NCBI RefSeq assembly: GCF_900104445.1 | Contig: NZ_FNJI01000008.1 | Location: forward strand, 124,001 to 188,000 | Reading direction: 5' to 3' | Origin: Desulforhopalus singaporensis | GTDB taxonomy: Bacteria; Desulfobacterota; Desulfobulbia; Desulfobulbales; Desulfocapsaceae | Length of the DNA: 64,000 nucleotides | Part shown: in pieces, positions 35,482 to 45,321 of the stretch | How the letters are laid out: the number at the start of each line of letters is the position of its first letter | Numbering within the stretch: the stretch's first letter is position 1 | The notes under the pieces: model-generated | Databases searched by the model: none | Told to the model about the DNA's origin: nothing | The model's input: the letters and a program-made list of their open reading frames with translations, nothing else | Translations under genes and position numbers: made by a program

Positions 35482-36555
35482 ATGGATCAGAAAGAGATTA
35501 CGGTTGAAGCGCTCGCGGACCTGGTCGGCGGGCGGGTAGTTGGCAACGGCGCAAAGAAAATCACCGGGTTTGCGCCAATCGAGACAGCAGGCCTCGATGA
35601 TGTGACTTTTCTTGCGGACAAGAAAAGGCTCTCCCTGCTGGCCGACAAAGAGTTTGATACGGTCATCGTGCCGCACGATGTGGAGGAAGCGTTCGGGAAA
35701 ATACTTATCCAGGTGCGCAATCCTTATCTGGCGGTGGCACTCATTCACAATTATTTTCTGGAAAAACCTTTTGTCGCCAAAGGCGTCCATCCTCGGGCTT
35801 TTGTCGGGGAGGGGAGCCGGCTTGGCAAGGAAGTGACCGTGGCGCCGATGGCCGTGATCGGCGACAATGTGACGATCGGCGAACGGGTGCTGATCGAGTC
35901 CGGTGCCGTGATAGGAGATAATGTGTCCATCGGCGACGACACCGTGATCCATGCCAATGTGACTGTCTATAAAGAATGCGTTATCGGCAACAGGGTGTCG
36001 ATACATTCAGGGACTGTGGTGGGCAGTGACGGCTACGGGTACGCGACCGACGAAAAAGGAGAACACGTCAAGAGGCCGCAGACCGGAATCGTAAGGATCG
36101 GCGACGACGTAGAGATCGGCGCAAACGCCTGCATCGATCGCGCAGCTTACGGCGAGACCCACATCAAGGCCGGGGGCAAGATCGATAACCTGGTTCATGT
36201 CGCTCACAATGTCGTTGTCGGAGAGAACTGTTTGCTGGTGGCCCAGACCGGGATTGCCGGTTCGACGACGTTGGGACGAAACGTTGTCATGGGCGGTCAG
36301 TCAGCCTCGTCGGGGCATATTCACATCGGTGACCGGGTGATGATTGCCGGCCGGGGAGCGGTCCATAACGATCAGCCCGACGGCGCCCTTCTCGGCGGGA
36401 CCCCGGCGATCGATTTCAAGCAGTGGGCCAAGGCCAGCGCAGTGTTTAACAAACTTCCCGCCTTACAGGCTGCTGTGCGTAAAAACAGTAAGGCAATCAA
36501 GCAATTACAGGGATCAGTAGATGGAGAAGACAATAAAGGAGAGAGCGGCAAATGA
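35482..36555 (+). CDS. lpxD: UDP-3-O-acylglucosamine N-acyltransferase
   Basis: This 357-residue lipid A enzyme adds the second hydroxyacyl chain to UDP-3-O-acyl-glucosamine from acyl-ACP. Seen: an N-terminal uridine-binding domain ([20 protein letters not shown]), then left-handed beta-helix hexapeptide repeats from about residue 105 to 300 ([20 protein letters not shown] and so on), with the catalytic histidine region [17 protein letters not shown] near 240. The C-terminal helix is present. Its stop overlaps the fabZ start (ATGA), so the two are coupled. Confidence 0.96.
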   Translation: MDQKEITVEALADLVGGRVVGNGAKKITGFAPIETAGLDDVTFLADKKRLSLLADKEFDTVIVPHDVEEAFGKILIQVRNPYLAVALIHNYFLEKPFVAKGVHPRAFVGEGSRLGKEVTVAPMAVIGDNVTIGERVLIESGAVIGDNVSIGDDTVIHANVTVYKECVIGNRVSIHSGTVVGSDGYGYATDEKGEHVKRPQTGIVRIGDDVEIGANACIDRAAYGETHIKAGGKIDNLVHVAHNVVVGENCLLVAQTGIAGSTTLGRNVVMGGQSASSGHIHIGDRVMIAGRGAVHNDQPDGALLGGTPAIDFKQWAKASAVFNKLPALQAAVRKNSKAIKQLQGSVDGEDNKGESGK

Positions 36556-37025
36556 GTGAGATTGTTATTCCGGAAAAAATAGACATTCTGGGGATATTGG
36601 ACCTGCTTCCACACCGGTATCCTTTTGTGATGGTGGATAGAATCCTGTCCCTTGATTTAGGCAAGGAAATTGTCGGATTAAAGAATGTGACGATCAATGA
36701 ACCTTTTTTTCAGGGGCACTTTCCGCAAAGGCCTATCATGCCGGGCGTACTGATCCTTGAAGGGATGGCCCAGGTAGGCGGGATCATGGCGTTTTATGCA
36801 AATCCGGAAGCAATAGGCAAGAAACTGCTCTTCTTCGCCGGGATCGATAAAGCACGGTTCAGGCAGCCGGTGGTTCCGGGGGACCAGCTTATATTTACCC
36901 TGAACATGCTCAGGCAGAAACGAAATATCACCTCAATGTCGGCACGGGCAAGCGTTGACGACAAGGTTGTCGCAGAAGCCGAGTTGATGGCCACCTTCTC
37001 CCCAGACCCCGGCGGCAGGAGTTGA
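36552..37025 (+). CDS. fabZ: 3-hydroxyacyl-ACP dehydratase
   Basis: This 157-residue hotdog-fold dehydratase acts in type II fatty acid synthesis. Seen: [15 protein letters not shown] (catalytic His) near residue 20 and [22 protein letters not shown] with the catalytic Glu near residue 68. The gene overlaps lpxD by four bases. The lpxD-fabZ pairing is the usual Gram-negative lipid A arrangement and sets the balance between hydroxyacyl-ACP for lipid A and for phospholipid. A terminator follows; the commonly adjacent lpxA is absent. Confidence 0.97.
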   Translation: MSEIVIPEKIDILGILDLLPHRYPFVMVDRILSLDLGKEIVGLKNVTINEPFFQGHFPQRPIMPGVLILEGMAQVGGIMAFYANPEAIGKKLLFFAGIDKARFRQPVVPGDQLIFTLNMLRQKRNITSMSARASVDDKVVAEAELMATFSPDPGGRS

Positions 37026-37052
37026 GCCATACCCGTTGTAAGAAAGAGAAAG

Positions 37053-37081
37053 AGGCCTGCAGCGATGTTGCAGGTCTTTTT
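37053..37081 (+). terminator. Intrinsic terminator after fabZ
   Basis: Arms AGGCCTGCA (37053-37061) and TGCAGGTCT (37069-37077) pair with one G-U, a 7-base loop and a run of five T (37077-37081). Confidence 0.8.
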
Positions 37082-37186
37082 CCCGTTAAGCGCATAACGG
37101 TTTTTAAAAAGCCAGGAGACTGATCATGCGGTTGACAGCAGACGGGGTACTTTACGTATTTGATTGATTTTTTATGAATTATCTGG

Positions 37187-38041
37187 GTGCAGACCAAAGA
37201 CGTGGATAGAGAAAATATCGGCATAATTGCCGGGGGAGGACAATTCCCCCTGAATTTTATTGAGGCTGCCAAGAGGGAAAACAGGAGGGTGGTCGTTGTC
37301 GCCCATAAGGGGGAAACCAGCCAGCAGGTCGCCGATGCCGCCGATGCTGTATGCTGGGTAAAGCTTGGCCAGCTTGGCCGGCTGATCTCTTTTTTTAAAA
37401 AGGAAGGGGTTGCGGAAACAGTATTTCTGGGGACCATCACCAAAACGAGAATCTTCAGGGATGTACTGCCCGATCTCAAGGCTCTTGCGTTGTGGAATAA
37501 AATTGACAGAAAGCAGGATGATGCTATTCTGCGCGCAATTGCAAACCTTCTTGAAAGCGAAGGTATTATGGTGCTTGAGTCGACGACCTATCTCGAACAC
37601 CTGTTGTTTCCTCCGGGGGTGCTGACCAAGGCCAGACCAAACAAGGCCCAGCGCAGGGATATAGAGTTCGGGTGGTACAATGCCCGGGAGATAGGTCGGC
37701 TCGATATAGGTCAGTGTGTCGTTGTAAGGGATTGCACGGTTCTTGCCGTGGAGGCCATTGAGGGTACCGACAAGACAATTCTTCGCGGAGGTAAACTTGC
37801 CGGTGAAAAAGCGGTGGTGGTCAAGGTGAGAAAGCCGGGACAGGACTTTCGTTTCGATCTTCCGGCAACCGGACTGGCCACCGTCCAGACCCTGGCCCGT
37901 GTCAAGGGGTCGGTGCTTGCCGTGGAAGCGGGACAGTCCCTTGTCTTCGACCGCGAGGAGATGATAAAAGAGGCGGACAGGGCCGGCATAGTGGTTGTGG
38001 GAGTGGTCGAACGCGATGACGGCACCCTGGAGATCGGTTAA
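37187..38041 (+). CDS. lpxI: UDP-2,3-diacylglucosamine pyrophosphatase, LpxI type
   Basis: This 284-residue enzyme of the DUF1009/LpxI family hydrolyses UDP-2,3-diacylglucosamine to lipid X in lipid A synthesis, replacing LpxH. Seen: IGIIAGGGQFPLNFIEAAKR at the N-terminus, GTITKTRIFRDVLPDL, RKQDDAILRAIANLLESEG, IGRLDIGQCVVVRD, EGTDKTILRGG and DLPATGLATVQTL, the conserved order of the family. GTG 37187 is the only reasonable start after the upstream in-frame TGA; a ribosome site is not evident. Its position after lpxD-fabZ, but beyond a terminator, implies its own promoter or readthrough. Confidence 0.94.
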   Translation: MQTKDVDRENIGIIAGGGQFPLNFIEAAKRENRRVVVVAHKGETSQQVADAADAVCWVKLGQLGRLISFFKKEGVAETVFLGTITKTRIFRDVLPDLKALALWNKIDRKQDDAILRAIANLLESEGIMVLESTTYLEHLLFPPGVLTKARPNKAQRRDIEFGWYNAREIGRLDIGQCVVVRDCTVLAVEAIEGTDKTILRGGKLAGEKAVVVKVRKPGQDFRFDLPATGLATVQTLARVKGSVLAVEAGQSLVFDREEMIKEADRAGIVVVGVVERDDGTLEIG

Positions 38042-38121
38042 GAAAAAAGCGAGCGGACGGGAAGGATCGGGAGGATATGTTACCGGTCCGAAACCCTGGT
38101 AGCCATGGAGACAGGACGCAA

Positions 38122-39021
38122 ATGCAGGCAATGATACTGGCAGCCGGACTGGGGACCAGACTTCTCCCGCATAGTGCTGTTCGGCCCAAACCGCTTTTTC
38201 CCATCCTCAACAAGCCTCTGCTGCCGGTGCTGGTTGCCCGGTTGAAAAATTTCGGTTTCGATCATATCATTGTAAACTGTCATCACCTGCGCAGCCAGAT
38301 AGTAGAAGCGTTGTCGGCGACCGAGGGGGTGGTGGTGCAGGAGGAGGAAATCCTGCTCGGCACCGGAGGCGGAATGCGCAAAGCGCTCCGGCATATGCGA
38401 GACGAACCGCTTCTGGTCGTCAACGGAGATATTTATCACACCGTAAATCTTGGTGAAATGTACCGCGATCACTGCAGCAATGAACCGGGGATTACCCTGG
38501 CGATGCATGATTATCCAAGGTTTAACGGGGTTATGGTGAACCAGGGCAGGGTGGTGGGGTTCAACAACACCCAAAATGGTCGGCAACTCGCCTTTACCGG
38601 CCTGCATGTGGTTGACCCGGTGCTGCTGGAAAATATAGAGTTAGACCGGTTTTCATGCATAATAGATCACTACCGAAAACTGCTCCAGGCAGGCCTTGAT
38701 ATCAGGTGCTATCGTGTCGATCACTGTTACTGGACCGATATGGGAACGGTGGGAGATTACCTGCAGCTGCACCACGACCTGCTGACAGGCAAAGTGGATC
38801 GCTGGGCTGAGCTGGGGGAGGTTTCTCACCCTTACTGTATCGATGGGGATGCGAAGTTAGCAGAGCGGGTCGCCATGTCCGGATGGGTGTCGGTAGGCAA
38901 GGCGGAAATCCTTGGCGACAGCCTGCTGGAACGGGTCGTCGTCTGGGACGATGTGTCGATTCCTGCGGGGATAAAGCTTGTTGATACGATAATTTCAGGG
39001 GATGTTGCGGGCGAAAACTGA
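38122..39021 (+). CDS. Sugar-1-phosphate nucleotidyltransferase, MurU-like
   Basis: This 299-residue NTP-transferase-fold enzyme joins a sugar 1-phosphate to a nucleotide. Seen: the N-terminal signature MILAAGLGTRLLPHSAVRPK with KPLFPILNKPLLPVLV, then LGTGGGMRKALRHM, LLVVNGDIYHTVNLGE and the distal WTDMGTVGDYLQL. The adjacent kinase is of the AmgK kind, and the pair AmgK-MurU makes UDP-MurNAc from recycled MurNAc in Pseudomonas, so this is the likeliest role. The protein is longer than MurU (about 220 residues); another sugar nucleotide remains possible. The start is ATG 38122, which has GGAGACAGGA ahead; an in-frame ATG at 38077 is less likely. Confidence 0.8.
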   Translation: MQAMILAAGLGTRLLPHSAVRPKPLFPILNKPLLPVLVARLKNFGFDHIIVNCHHLRSQIVEALSATEGVVVQEEEILLGTGGGMRKALRHMRDEPLLVVNGDIYHTVNLGEMYRDHCSNEPGITLAMHDYPRFNGVMVNQGRVVGFNNTQNGRQLAFTGLHVVDPVLLENIELDRFSCIIDHYRKLLQAGLDIRCYRVDHCYWTDMGTVGDYLQLHHDLLTGKVDRWAELGEVSHPYCIDGDAKLAERVAMSGWVSVGKAEILGDSLLERVVVWDDVSIPAGIKLVDTIISGDVAGEN

Positions 39022-39075
39022 AGTCCGGCGAACCGCTCCGGACATGTTTTCCAGGCCAGGCGTCATGGTAAAAAA

Positions 39076-40188
39076 GTGCAAGTGATATCGGCTATAGACA
39101 CGAAAATTCTGCAGACAGCCGCGCAACAGTTCAGTAAAGCCAAGTTGTTGCCGCAATCGGCGGTGACACGGCTTTTTTCCCCGGATAACTGTACCCTCCT
39201 GATCCCGGACGGTTCGACCAGGCGTTTTTTCCGGGTGGCAACAGGAGAGCCCGCCGGAACTGATCGGTCCAGGGTAACAAGTGCGGTGATTGTGGCGCCT
39301 GGAAAAATCGATGGTGAAAGTCTTGCAGAAGCCGAATCGACATGGAGGATCGGCCGTCACCTGGGGCAACGAGGAGCCGCCGTACCCCAGAGTTACTGCT
39401 GGGACCGGCAGAGTGGTATTGTGGTGGTAGAGGACCTTGGCCAGACCCGTCTGTACGATTTCGCCAGGAGAAAGGACGGGGAGGGGGCGGCAGGCCAGGA
39501 GGAACTTATTGCCAAATATGAGCAGGTGCTGGAGCAGCTTGCAAGACTTCAGATTATTGGCGGCAGGGGCTTTGATTCCAACTGGTGCTGGCAGGGCGGA
39601 AAATATGACGCAGACCTGATGATTGAAAAGGAATCAGGATATTTTTATCGCGCCTGCTGGCAGGATCTTCTCGGAAACGGCAAAGTCTGCGGGATCGACC
39701 TGGAATTCAGGGAAATAGCAAGACGGGCGTCACAGGCGCCTGGACATTATTTTCTCCATCGCGACTGCCAGTCGAGAAACATAATGCTGAAAAACGGCGA
39801 CCCGGTCTTCATCGATTTCCAGGGCGGACGGCTTGGCCCCCTGGGGTATGATGTGGCCTCCCTGCTGATTGATCCCTATTGTCGGTTGTCGCCCGAGATC
39901 GAGCAACGTCTGGTTGAAAGATACTGCTTTTTCGCAGGCCTTCTGGAGCCGATGGACGACAGTCAGTTTCTTGGGCACTATCAGTATCTGGCCCTGCAGA
40001 GAAACATGCAGATCGTCGGTGCGTTCTCTTTTCTCTACTCAAAGCGGCGCAAACCGTTTTTTAAAGAATTTATCTTACCCTCGCTGGCAATGCTTGCAAC
40101 GAGACTTGAAGAAAGTTGTTTCGCTGATTTTCCCATTTTGAAAAAAACAACAGATACGGCCCTGCAGCAGGCCCGCAAGATCATCTGA
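39076..40188 (+). CDS. Aminoglycoside phosphotransferase-family sugar kinase, AmgK-like
   Basis: This 370-residue kinase-fold protein probably phosphorylates the anomeric hydroxyl of MurNAc/GlcNAc. Seen: DGSTRRFFRVA (nucleotide-binding strand loop), VVVEDLGQTRLYDF, the catalytic loop HYFLHRDCQSRNIM and the metal-binding VFIDFQGGRLGPLGYDVASL, matching the HRDxxxxN and DFQ-GP-YD pattern of AmgK. The start is GTG 39076 (or GTG 39082); no good ribosome site. It follows the nucleotidyltransferase by 54 bases, the same kinase/uridylyltransferase pairing as the amgK-murU recycling module. Substrate inferred. Confidence 0.82.
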   Translation: MQVISAIDTKILQTAAQQFSKAKLLPQSAVTRLFSPDNCTLLIPDGSTRRFFRVATGEPAGTDRSRVTSAVIVAPGKIDGESLAEAESTWRIGRHLGQRGAAVPQSYCWDRQSGIVVVEDLGQTRLYDFARRKDGEGAAGQEELIAKYEQVLEQLARLQIIGGRGFDSNWCWQGGKYDADLMIEKESGYFYRACWQDLLGNGKVCGIDLEFREIARRASQAPGHYFLHRDCQSRNIMLKNGDPVFIDFQGGRLGPLGYDVASLLIDPYCRLSPEIEQRLVERYCFFAGLLEPMDDSQFLGHYQYLALQRNMQIVGAFSFLYSKRRKPFFKEFILPSLAMLATRLEESCFADFPILKKTTDTALQQARKII

Positions 40189-40239
40189 CACGTAACAGTC
40201 GCTGCGCCCATACCATTACAAAAAGAATACAAAACCGTT

Positions 40240-41589
40240 ATGTCTACTTCAGAAAAACTTCCCATCGTTGCCCTTGTTGGTCGTCCCAATGTGGGAAAAT
40301 CAACGCTCTTCAATCGGATAACCAAATCCCGCAAGGCGTTGGTGGATCCTACCCCGGGCGTCACCCGCGATCGCCATTATGATCGCGTTACCTGGGAGAA
40401 TAAAAGTTTTGTCCTGGTCGATACCGGCGGAATAGATGACAATCCCGAAGATTTGCTGGTGCACCACATCAAAGAACAGGCGCTGGCGGCGATAGAAGAG
40501 GCTGATATAGTCCTGTTCCTGCTGGACGGCAAACAGGGCGTGACCCCTGCCGACTGGGAGGTGGTCGAGCTGCTGCGCCGTACCGAAAAACCGGTTTTCC
40601 ATATTGTCAACAAGGTGGACAGCCCTGAAAACGAGCTGGAGCTGGTGTCACAGTTCTATGAGCTCGGCATTGATAAATTATGGCCGCTCTCAGCGGAACA
40701 CAACTACGGGTTCAAGAGTTTCATGGACGGTCTCTGCGAAACAATGCCTGCAGAGGCTATCGATCTTGATCTGCCCGAAGGGACTATAAAAGTAGCGTTT
40801 TTCGGCAGACCCAATGTCGGCAAGTCATCGATGATCAACAAGATTCTCGGTGAAGAGCGGATGGTTGTCTCCGATATCAGCGGCACCACCCGGGACAGCG
40901 TCGACACCCTGGTTTCCCGAGGCAACTACAACTATCTCTTTATCGATACCGCTGGGATTCGGCGTAAAGGCAAGACGAAGGAAAAACTGGAAAAATTCTC
41001 GATCCTCAAGTCGCTTGCGGCGATGAACAGGTGCGATGTGGCCGTGGTGTTGCTCGATGCGGAAGAGGGCATCACCGAACAGGATACCAAGGTTATAGGT
41101 TATGTGCTGGATGAGGGGAGAGGGCTTATCGTTCTGGTAAACAAATGGGACCTGATTGAAAACGACCGGAAGAGGCAGGAAGAGGTGATGGCAGAAATAG
41201 GCAGACTGCTGCCGTTTGTCGGGTTTGCCCCGCTGCTGAAAGTGTCGGCCCTTACCGGATACGGTATCAAGCTGATGTTTCCTACCATCGGTTCCGTTTT
41301 TCGCCAGTACAATGCCACATTTCCCACCTCGGCACTCAACAGGCTGTTACAGGATGCGACGGAACAGCACTCGCCTCCAATTTACAAGAATAAGCGGCTC
41401 AAATTTTACTACACTGCACAGGTCGGAACCTGCCCGCCCAAATTCGTCATCATGACCAATTCTTCCAAGGGGGTGCATTTTTCCTACGAGAGATACCTGA
41501 TTAACAGGTTTCGCGAAGGACTCGGTCTCGATAAGGTGCCTATCCGGATCCTGTTCAAGGACAAGACGGCACAGCGCAAGAAGAAATAA
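40240..41589 (+). CDS. der: Ribosome-assembly GTPase Der (EngA)
   Basis: This 449-residue protein has two tandem GTPase domains and a KH-like C-terminal domain, needed for 50S subunit maturation. Seen: first P-loop GRPNVGKSTLFNRI near residue 13 with DTGGI and NKVD; second P-loop GRPNVGKSSMINKI near residue 190 with DTAGI and NKWD; the KH-like domain ends with the basic RILFKDKTAQRKKK. Length and order are standard for Der. It ends before a large inverted repeat that separates it from the convergent aminotransferase gene. Confidence 0.98.
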   Translation: MSTSEKLPIVALVGRPNVGKSTLFNRITKSRKALVDPTPGVTRDRHYDRVTWENKSFVLVDTGGIDDNPEDLLVHHIKEQALAAIEEADIVLFLLDGKQGVTPADWEVVELLRRTEKPVFHIVNKVDSPENELELVSQFYELGIDKLWPLSAEHNYGFKSFMDGLCETMPAEAIDLDLPEGTIKVAFFGRPNVGKSSMINKILGEERMVVSDISGTTRDSVDTLVSRGNYNYLFIDTAGIRRKGKTKEKLEKFSILKSLAAMNRCDVAVVLLDAEEGITEQDTKVIGYVLDEGRGLIVLVNKWDLIENDRKRQEEVMAEIGRLLPFVGFAPLLKVSALTGYGIKLMFPTIGSVFRQYNATFPTSALNRLLQDATEQHSPPIYKNKRLKFYYTAQVGTCPPKFVIMTNSSKGVHFSYERYLINRFREGLGLDKVPIRILFKDKTAQRKKK

Positions 41590-41611
41590 TCGATCCCGGG
41601 GTTCTAAGATT

Positions 41612-41655
41612 TTTACCGGGCCCTGGAGAGAACACTCCCTCCAGGGCCCGGTAAA
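41612..41655. terminator. Bidirectional 17-bp hairpin between der and aminotransferase
   Basis: A perfect inverted repeat has arms 41612-41628 and 41639-41655 (TTTACCGGGCCCTGGAG and its complement) with a 10-base loop, between two convergent genes. The flanking T/A stretches are short, but the stem is very strong. Confidence 0.75.
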
Positions 41656-41662
41656 CGAAAGC

Positions 41663-41686
41663 CTGTGGCCGGTCAACCGGCCACAG
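41663..41686 (-). terminator. Terminator-like hairpin after the aminotransferase gene
   Basis: Perfect arms CTGTGGCCGG and CCGGCCACAG surround a 4-base loop. On the minus strand GCTTTCGTTT follows, giving a moderate T-rich tail that suits termination of the ftsY-dnaJ-aminotransferase unit. Confidence 0.65.
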
Positions 41687-41692
41687 ACAATA

Positions 41693-42877
41693 CTATCTTG
41701 TTGCTTTTTTTACAGCGTTTTTAAAGCCTTCCGCAGAATTTTCGATTACCTTGTCGGGGACGCAGAAAGCGATCCTCATATAGCCGGGCGCACCGAAACC
41801 GCTGCCGGGAACAGCAAGGATCCGCTCGTTTTGCAGTAATGCCACAAATTTGACGTCATCCTTGATCGGTGTCTCGGGGAAGACATAGAAAGCGCCCTTG
41901 GGTTCGGTAAAATGAAAACCAGCATCCCTTAGGATATTGCAGATCAGTTCTTTTCTCCTGGCGTATATGGAGGTGTCGACGGTTGCGTCCTGGAGTTCGG
42001 CCACCACTCTCTGCATCAGCGCGGGGGCGTTGACGAAGCCGAGAATCCTGTTGGCAAGGGTCATTGCGTCGAGAAGCTGCTGTTTATCCTTGATATCAGG
42101 ATGTACCGCGAGATAGCCGATTCGTTCCCCCGGCAGGGAGAGGTCCTTGGAGTAGGAAGATACCACGATTGCGTCGGTATACGATTTGAAAACCGGCGGG
42201 ACCGCATGGTTGTCAAAGGTGATCTTGCGATACGGCTCGTCGGCTATCATGAAAATAGTGGTATTATGAGCGGCGGACTTGTCCCTCAGCAGTTGTCCCA
42301 GCCTGTCAAGGTCACCCTCGGGGTAGATCTGTCCGGAGGGGTTGTTGGGGGAGTTGATGATGATCGCCTTCGTCTTTTCGCAAACGGCCCTGTCGATGGC
42401 CTCGAAGTCGAGGTTGAAGTTGTTGTCCGTTGACACAACCCTGGTGACGCCTCCGTGGTTATCGATATAAAAGCCGTATTCCACGAAATAGGGCGCGAGC
42501 ACAATCACCTCGTCTCCCGGATTCAGGATTGCCTTCATGACCACGTTCAGCCCTCCGGCCGCCCCGCAGGTCATGAGCATATCTCCGTGGCTGATATCGG
42601 TCTGCTGTTCCGCCGACATCCGTGCGGCGATAGCCTCACGGACCCAGGGGTATCCGCCGTTTGGCATGTAGGAATGCACGCCGGGGCTGGTGTCCGTTAC
42701 CGCTTCGAGGATAACCTTGTTGAATTCCTCTGGCGGGGGGGCGTCCGGGTTGCCAAGACTGAAATCGAACACATTTTCCGCGCCGTGTTCGGCTTTCATC
42801 TTGGCCCCTTCTTCAAACATCTTGCGGATCCAGGACGATTTTTCCGCGTATGATTTCATCTTATCTGAAACAGGCAT
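41693..42877 (-). CDS. PLP-dependent aminotransferase, class I/II
   Basis: This 394-residue fold-type I aminotransferase is cytoplasmic. Seen: FDFSLGNPDAPPP (substrate Gly region), INSPNNPSGQIYPEGDL (Asn contacting PLP), MIADEPYRKI (Asp of the pyridine ring) and SSYSKDLSLPGERIGYLAVH with the Schiff-base lysine and phosphate-binding Arg. This is the aspartate/aromatic-type arrangement; the amino acid substrate is not evident. AAGGAG precedes ATG 42877. It is the last gene of a minus-strand run (ftsY, J-domain protein, aminotransferase) and ends at strong hairpins. Confidence 0.92.
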   Translation of the reverse strand: MPVSDKMKSYAEKSSWIRKMFEEGAKMKAEHGAENVFDFSLGNPDAPPPEEFNKVILEAVTDTSPGVHSYMPNGGYPWVREAIAARMSAEQQTDISHGDMLMTCGAAGGLNVVMKAILNPGDEVIVLAPYFVEYGFYIDNHGGVTRVVSTDNNFNLDFEAIDRAVCEKTKAIIINSPNNPSGQIYPEGDLDRLGQLLRDKSAAHNTTIFMIADEPYRKITFDNHAVPPVFKSYTDAIVVSSYSKDLSLPGERIGYLAVHPDIKDKQQLLDAMTLANRILGFVNAPALMQRVVAELQDATVDTSIYARRKELICNILRDAGFHFTEPKGAFYVFPETPIKDDVKFVALLQNERILAVPGSGFGAPGYMRIAFCVPDKVIENSAEGFKNAVKKATR

Positions 42878-42965
42878 GGTATCTCCTTGATGTCTATTGT
42901 CGCTCGGAACATTACCCGGTTCTGGGTCACCGTACCAGGTGATCGGCGGCCGGTAATGTCCCTGC

Positions 42966-43799
42966 TTATTGCGAGTTCTTTTTAAAATAATCGTAAGCTG
43001 CGTTGATTTCCTTCATCTTTTCTTCCGCCACTTTCTTGAATTCTTCACCCAGGTGGCTGACCTTGTCGGGGTGGTACTGCATGCTCAGCTTGCGATACGC
43101 CTTTTTAATCTCTTCAAACGTTGCGCCCTTCTCGAGTCCCAGGCTGGCATAATGTTTGGCGCTCGAATCTGCAGCACCATAGCTGCGGTACTGCTGGTGG
43201 TATCGGTATTTGGCCTCGACGGTCTTCTGGTCGTACGAGGAGATATCGAGATAATCGGCAATATACCTGGCGATATTGAGCTCGTATTCCGGAACCTCCG
43301 TTTTGGTGTAGAGTATCTGATAGACGAGTTCGAGAAGGATAAGCCTGGGCTCATAGGTAAAGGTGGATTTGAATTCATGCAGCAGGGCGTCAAGCGACTG
43401 TTCGGCCTGTGCCGCTTCCTTGATAAGTTCCTTTACCCAGGCCATCTGGGTCTGATTATATCTCAGGTTGGTCTGGAAAAAACGGTGGATGGTCTGTACC
43501 TCGGCCCTGGTAATCTGGCCGTCTATTTTCGCGGTATGGATAAGGATCTGCACCAGCAGCCACACGAACCTGTTGTGGCTTTCCGTCTGCGATTGTTCGT
43601 AGGTGGCAACTTTTTTCTGCAGCCAGTAACTGAAGCCCCAGAACATCGCAAAAAGCAGAAGGATACCGAAAAAACCGGTGTAAAGAAGGGTGCCGAGGAA
43701 AGAGATCAGCGCCGGAGCTCCGCCGGTGAGAAATATGATAAGAAGCAGAATAAGCAGACATCCGCCGCAACCGGGCTGCTGTTGTCGTTGGTATTGCAT
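42966..43799 (-). CDS. Membrane-anchored TerB-like/J-domain co-chaperone (DjlA-like)
   Basis: A 277-residue protein. Seen: a glycine/cysteine-containing N-terminus followed by hydrophobic segments (residues about 14-62), a helical TerB-like central domain ([20 protein letters not shown], then EVQTIHRFF), and a C-terminal J domain, [20 protein letters not shown], with the HPD tripeptide in [10 protein letters not shown]. The architecture matches DjlA, which stimulates DnaK at the inner membrane. It lies 22 bases after ftsY and 88 before the aminotransferase gene. No strong ribosome site. Confidence 0.87.
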   Translation of the reverse strand: MQYQRQQQPGCGGCLLILLLIIFLTGGAPALISFLGTLLYTGFFGILLLFAMFWGFSYWLQKKVATYEQSQTESHNRFVWLLVQILIHTAKIDGQITRAEVQTIHRFFQTNLRYNQTQMAWVKELIKEAAQAEQSLDALLHEFKSTFTYEPRLILLELVYQILYTKTEVPEYELNIARYIADYLDISSYDQKTVEAKYRYHQQYRSYGAADSSAKHYASLGLEKGATFEEIKKAYRKLSMQYHPDKVSHLGEEFKKVAEEKMKEINAAYDYFKKNSQ

Positions 43800-43821
43800 A
43801 ATCGGTCAGAGAGGTAGTGGT

Positions 43822-45321
43822 TTATCGTGACTGTTGATTTGTATCGGCAAACAGCGCGTCGACGAAATCACCGGCATCAAAGTCACGCAAATCGTCCATC
43901 TGTTCGCCGATTCCGATAAAGCGAATGGGAATTTTCATCTCGCGACAGATATTGGCGACAATGCCTCCTTTGGAGGTACCGTCGAGTTTGGTGAGGGTAA
44001 GGCCGGTTACCCCCACGGCATCATTGAAAAGACGAGCCTGGGATATGCCGTTCTGGCCGGTGGTCGCGTCTATCACCAGCATTATTTCGTGGGGGGAGCC
44101 GGGAAGTTTTTTGTTCATTACCCGTTTTATCTTTTTCAGCTCCTCCATGAGGTTGTCCTTGGTATGCATCCTCCCCGCGGTATCAACGAGGACGACGTCG
44201 ACATTTTTGCTCTGGGCAATACCGAGTGCGTCGAAGACCACCGAGGAGGGGTCGGCCCCTTCCTTGTGCGCTATCACCGGAACGTTGTTCCTCTCTCCCC
44301 AGATCTTCAGCTGGGAGACAGCTGCCGCACGGAATGTATCACCCGCAACCAGCATCACCGAGCTTCCGGACTGGATAAACTTGTTGGCTATCTTGCCGAT
44401 GGTGGTGGTTTTGCCGACGCCGTTGACACCGATGACCATTATGACAAAGGGGCCCTGCTCTGGCATAACCAGCGCAGCGTCCTCGTCGTTTTCGAGGATA
44501 AAGGCCCGGATCTGTTTTTTCAGCAGCTCTTTGAGGGCGCTGGGGTCGGATAACTCCTTGCGCTTGACCTTGCGCCTTGCCTCCTCGATCAACTCCATGG
44601 CGGTGTTTACACCGATATCGGCCGTTATCAGGATCTCCTCAAGATCGTCGAGCATTACCCCGTCGATCTCTTTTTTGCCGAGGAACAGGGCGTCCATCTG
44701 GTAGGTAAGCGATTCCCTGGTCTTGCCGAGCCGCTGGGTGAGTCTTGAAAAAAGCGACGTCTTTTGTTTGCTGCTTCCTGGTCCACCCTCCTGCTTCTGT
44801 GCATCAGCGCTCTTGGCGGGAAATTGCGGTGAGACCCGGGGCTTTGGTACCGGATCGGTGTGTGGCTTGACAGGAGCTTCCTGAGTCTGCTGCTGCACCG
44901 GTTCAGCCGGTGTAACATCCTCATCTTGCTGCTGGTCTGGCTGTTCCCCGACTTCTTCTTCTGCCGCCGCTGTTTCGGCACTCTCCGTTTGGGCGACGAC
45001 GACCTCTTCTTCAGGCAAAGCCGTATCGAGGCCAACCCCTTGTTCCTGTTCCTCCTCTTCTACCTCGGTTACCGCGGTTTCTACGGTTTCCTCGGCAGCA
45101 CCATCATCCGGTGGTGGCTGCTGCTGGCCGACAGAGGGGGGCTCGACTTCAGCCACCTCCTGGTGAGCCTGATCAACCGTTGTCTGCACACCGGCCGCTG
45201 TTTCTTCCGCCGGCTCGATTTTTTCTATATCTTCGGAAGATTCGAGGGGTGTTTCTTCGGCGACCAGAGGTTCCTGTTGTGGTTCTTTCTTGGTGAATTT
45301 TTTCTTAAACCAACCTAACAT
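43822..45321 (-). CDS. ftsY: Signal recognition particle receptor FtsY
   Basis: This 499-residue SRP receptor GTPase targets ribosomes making membrane proteins to the translocon. Seen: a lysine-rich amphipathic start MLGWFKKKFTKKEP, a long acidic Glu/Gln-rich A domain up to about residue 195, and the NG domain with GVNGVGKTTTIGKIANKF, DTFRAAAVSQL, DTAGRMHTK and TLTKLDGTSKGG. The start is ATG 45321, preceded by CAGGA; the frame remains open for a further 62 codons (to 45507) containing a hydrophobic run, discussed as a finding. First gene of its minus-strand unit. Confidence 0.96.
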   Translation of the reverse strand: MLGWFKKKFTKKEPQQEPLVAEETPLESSEDIEKIEPAEETAAGVQTTVDQAHQEVAEVEPPSVGQQQPPPDDGAAEETVETAVTEVEEEEQEQGVGLDTALPEEEVVVAQTESAETAAAEEEVGEQPDQQQDEDVTPAEPVQQQTQEAPVKPHTDPVPKPRVSPQFPAKSADAQKQEGGPGSSKQKTSLFSRLTQRLGKTRESLTYQMDALFLGKKEIDGVMLDDLEEILITADIGVNTAMELIEEARRKVKRKELSDPSALKELLKKQIRAFILENDEDAALVMPEQGPFVIMVIGVNGVGKTTTIGKIANKFIQSGSSVMLVAGDTFRAAAVSQLKIWGERNNVPVIAHKEGADPSSVVFDALGIAQSKNVDVVLVDTAGRMHTKDNLMEELKKIKRVMNKKLPGSPHEIMLVIDATTGQNGISQARLFNDAVGVTGLTLTKLDGTSKGGIVANICREMKIPIRFIGIGEQMDDLRDFDAGDFVDALFADTNQQSR

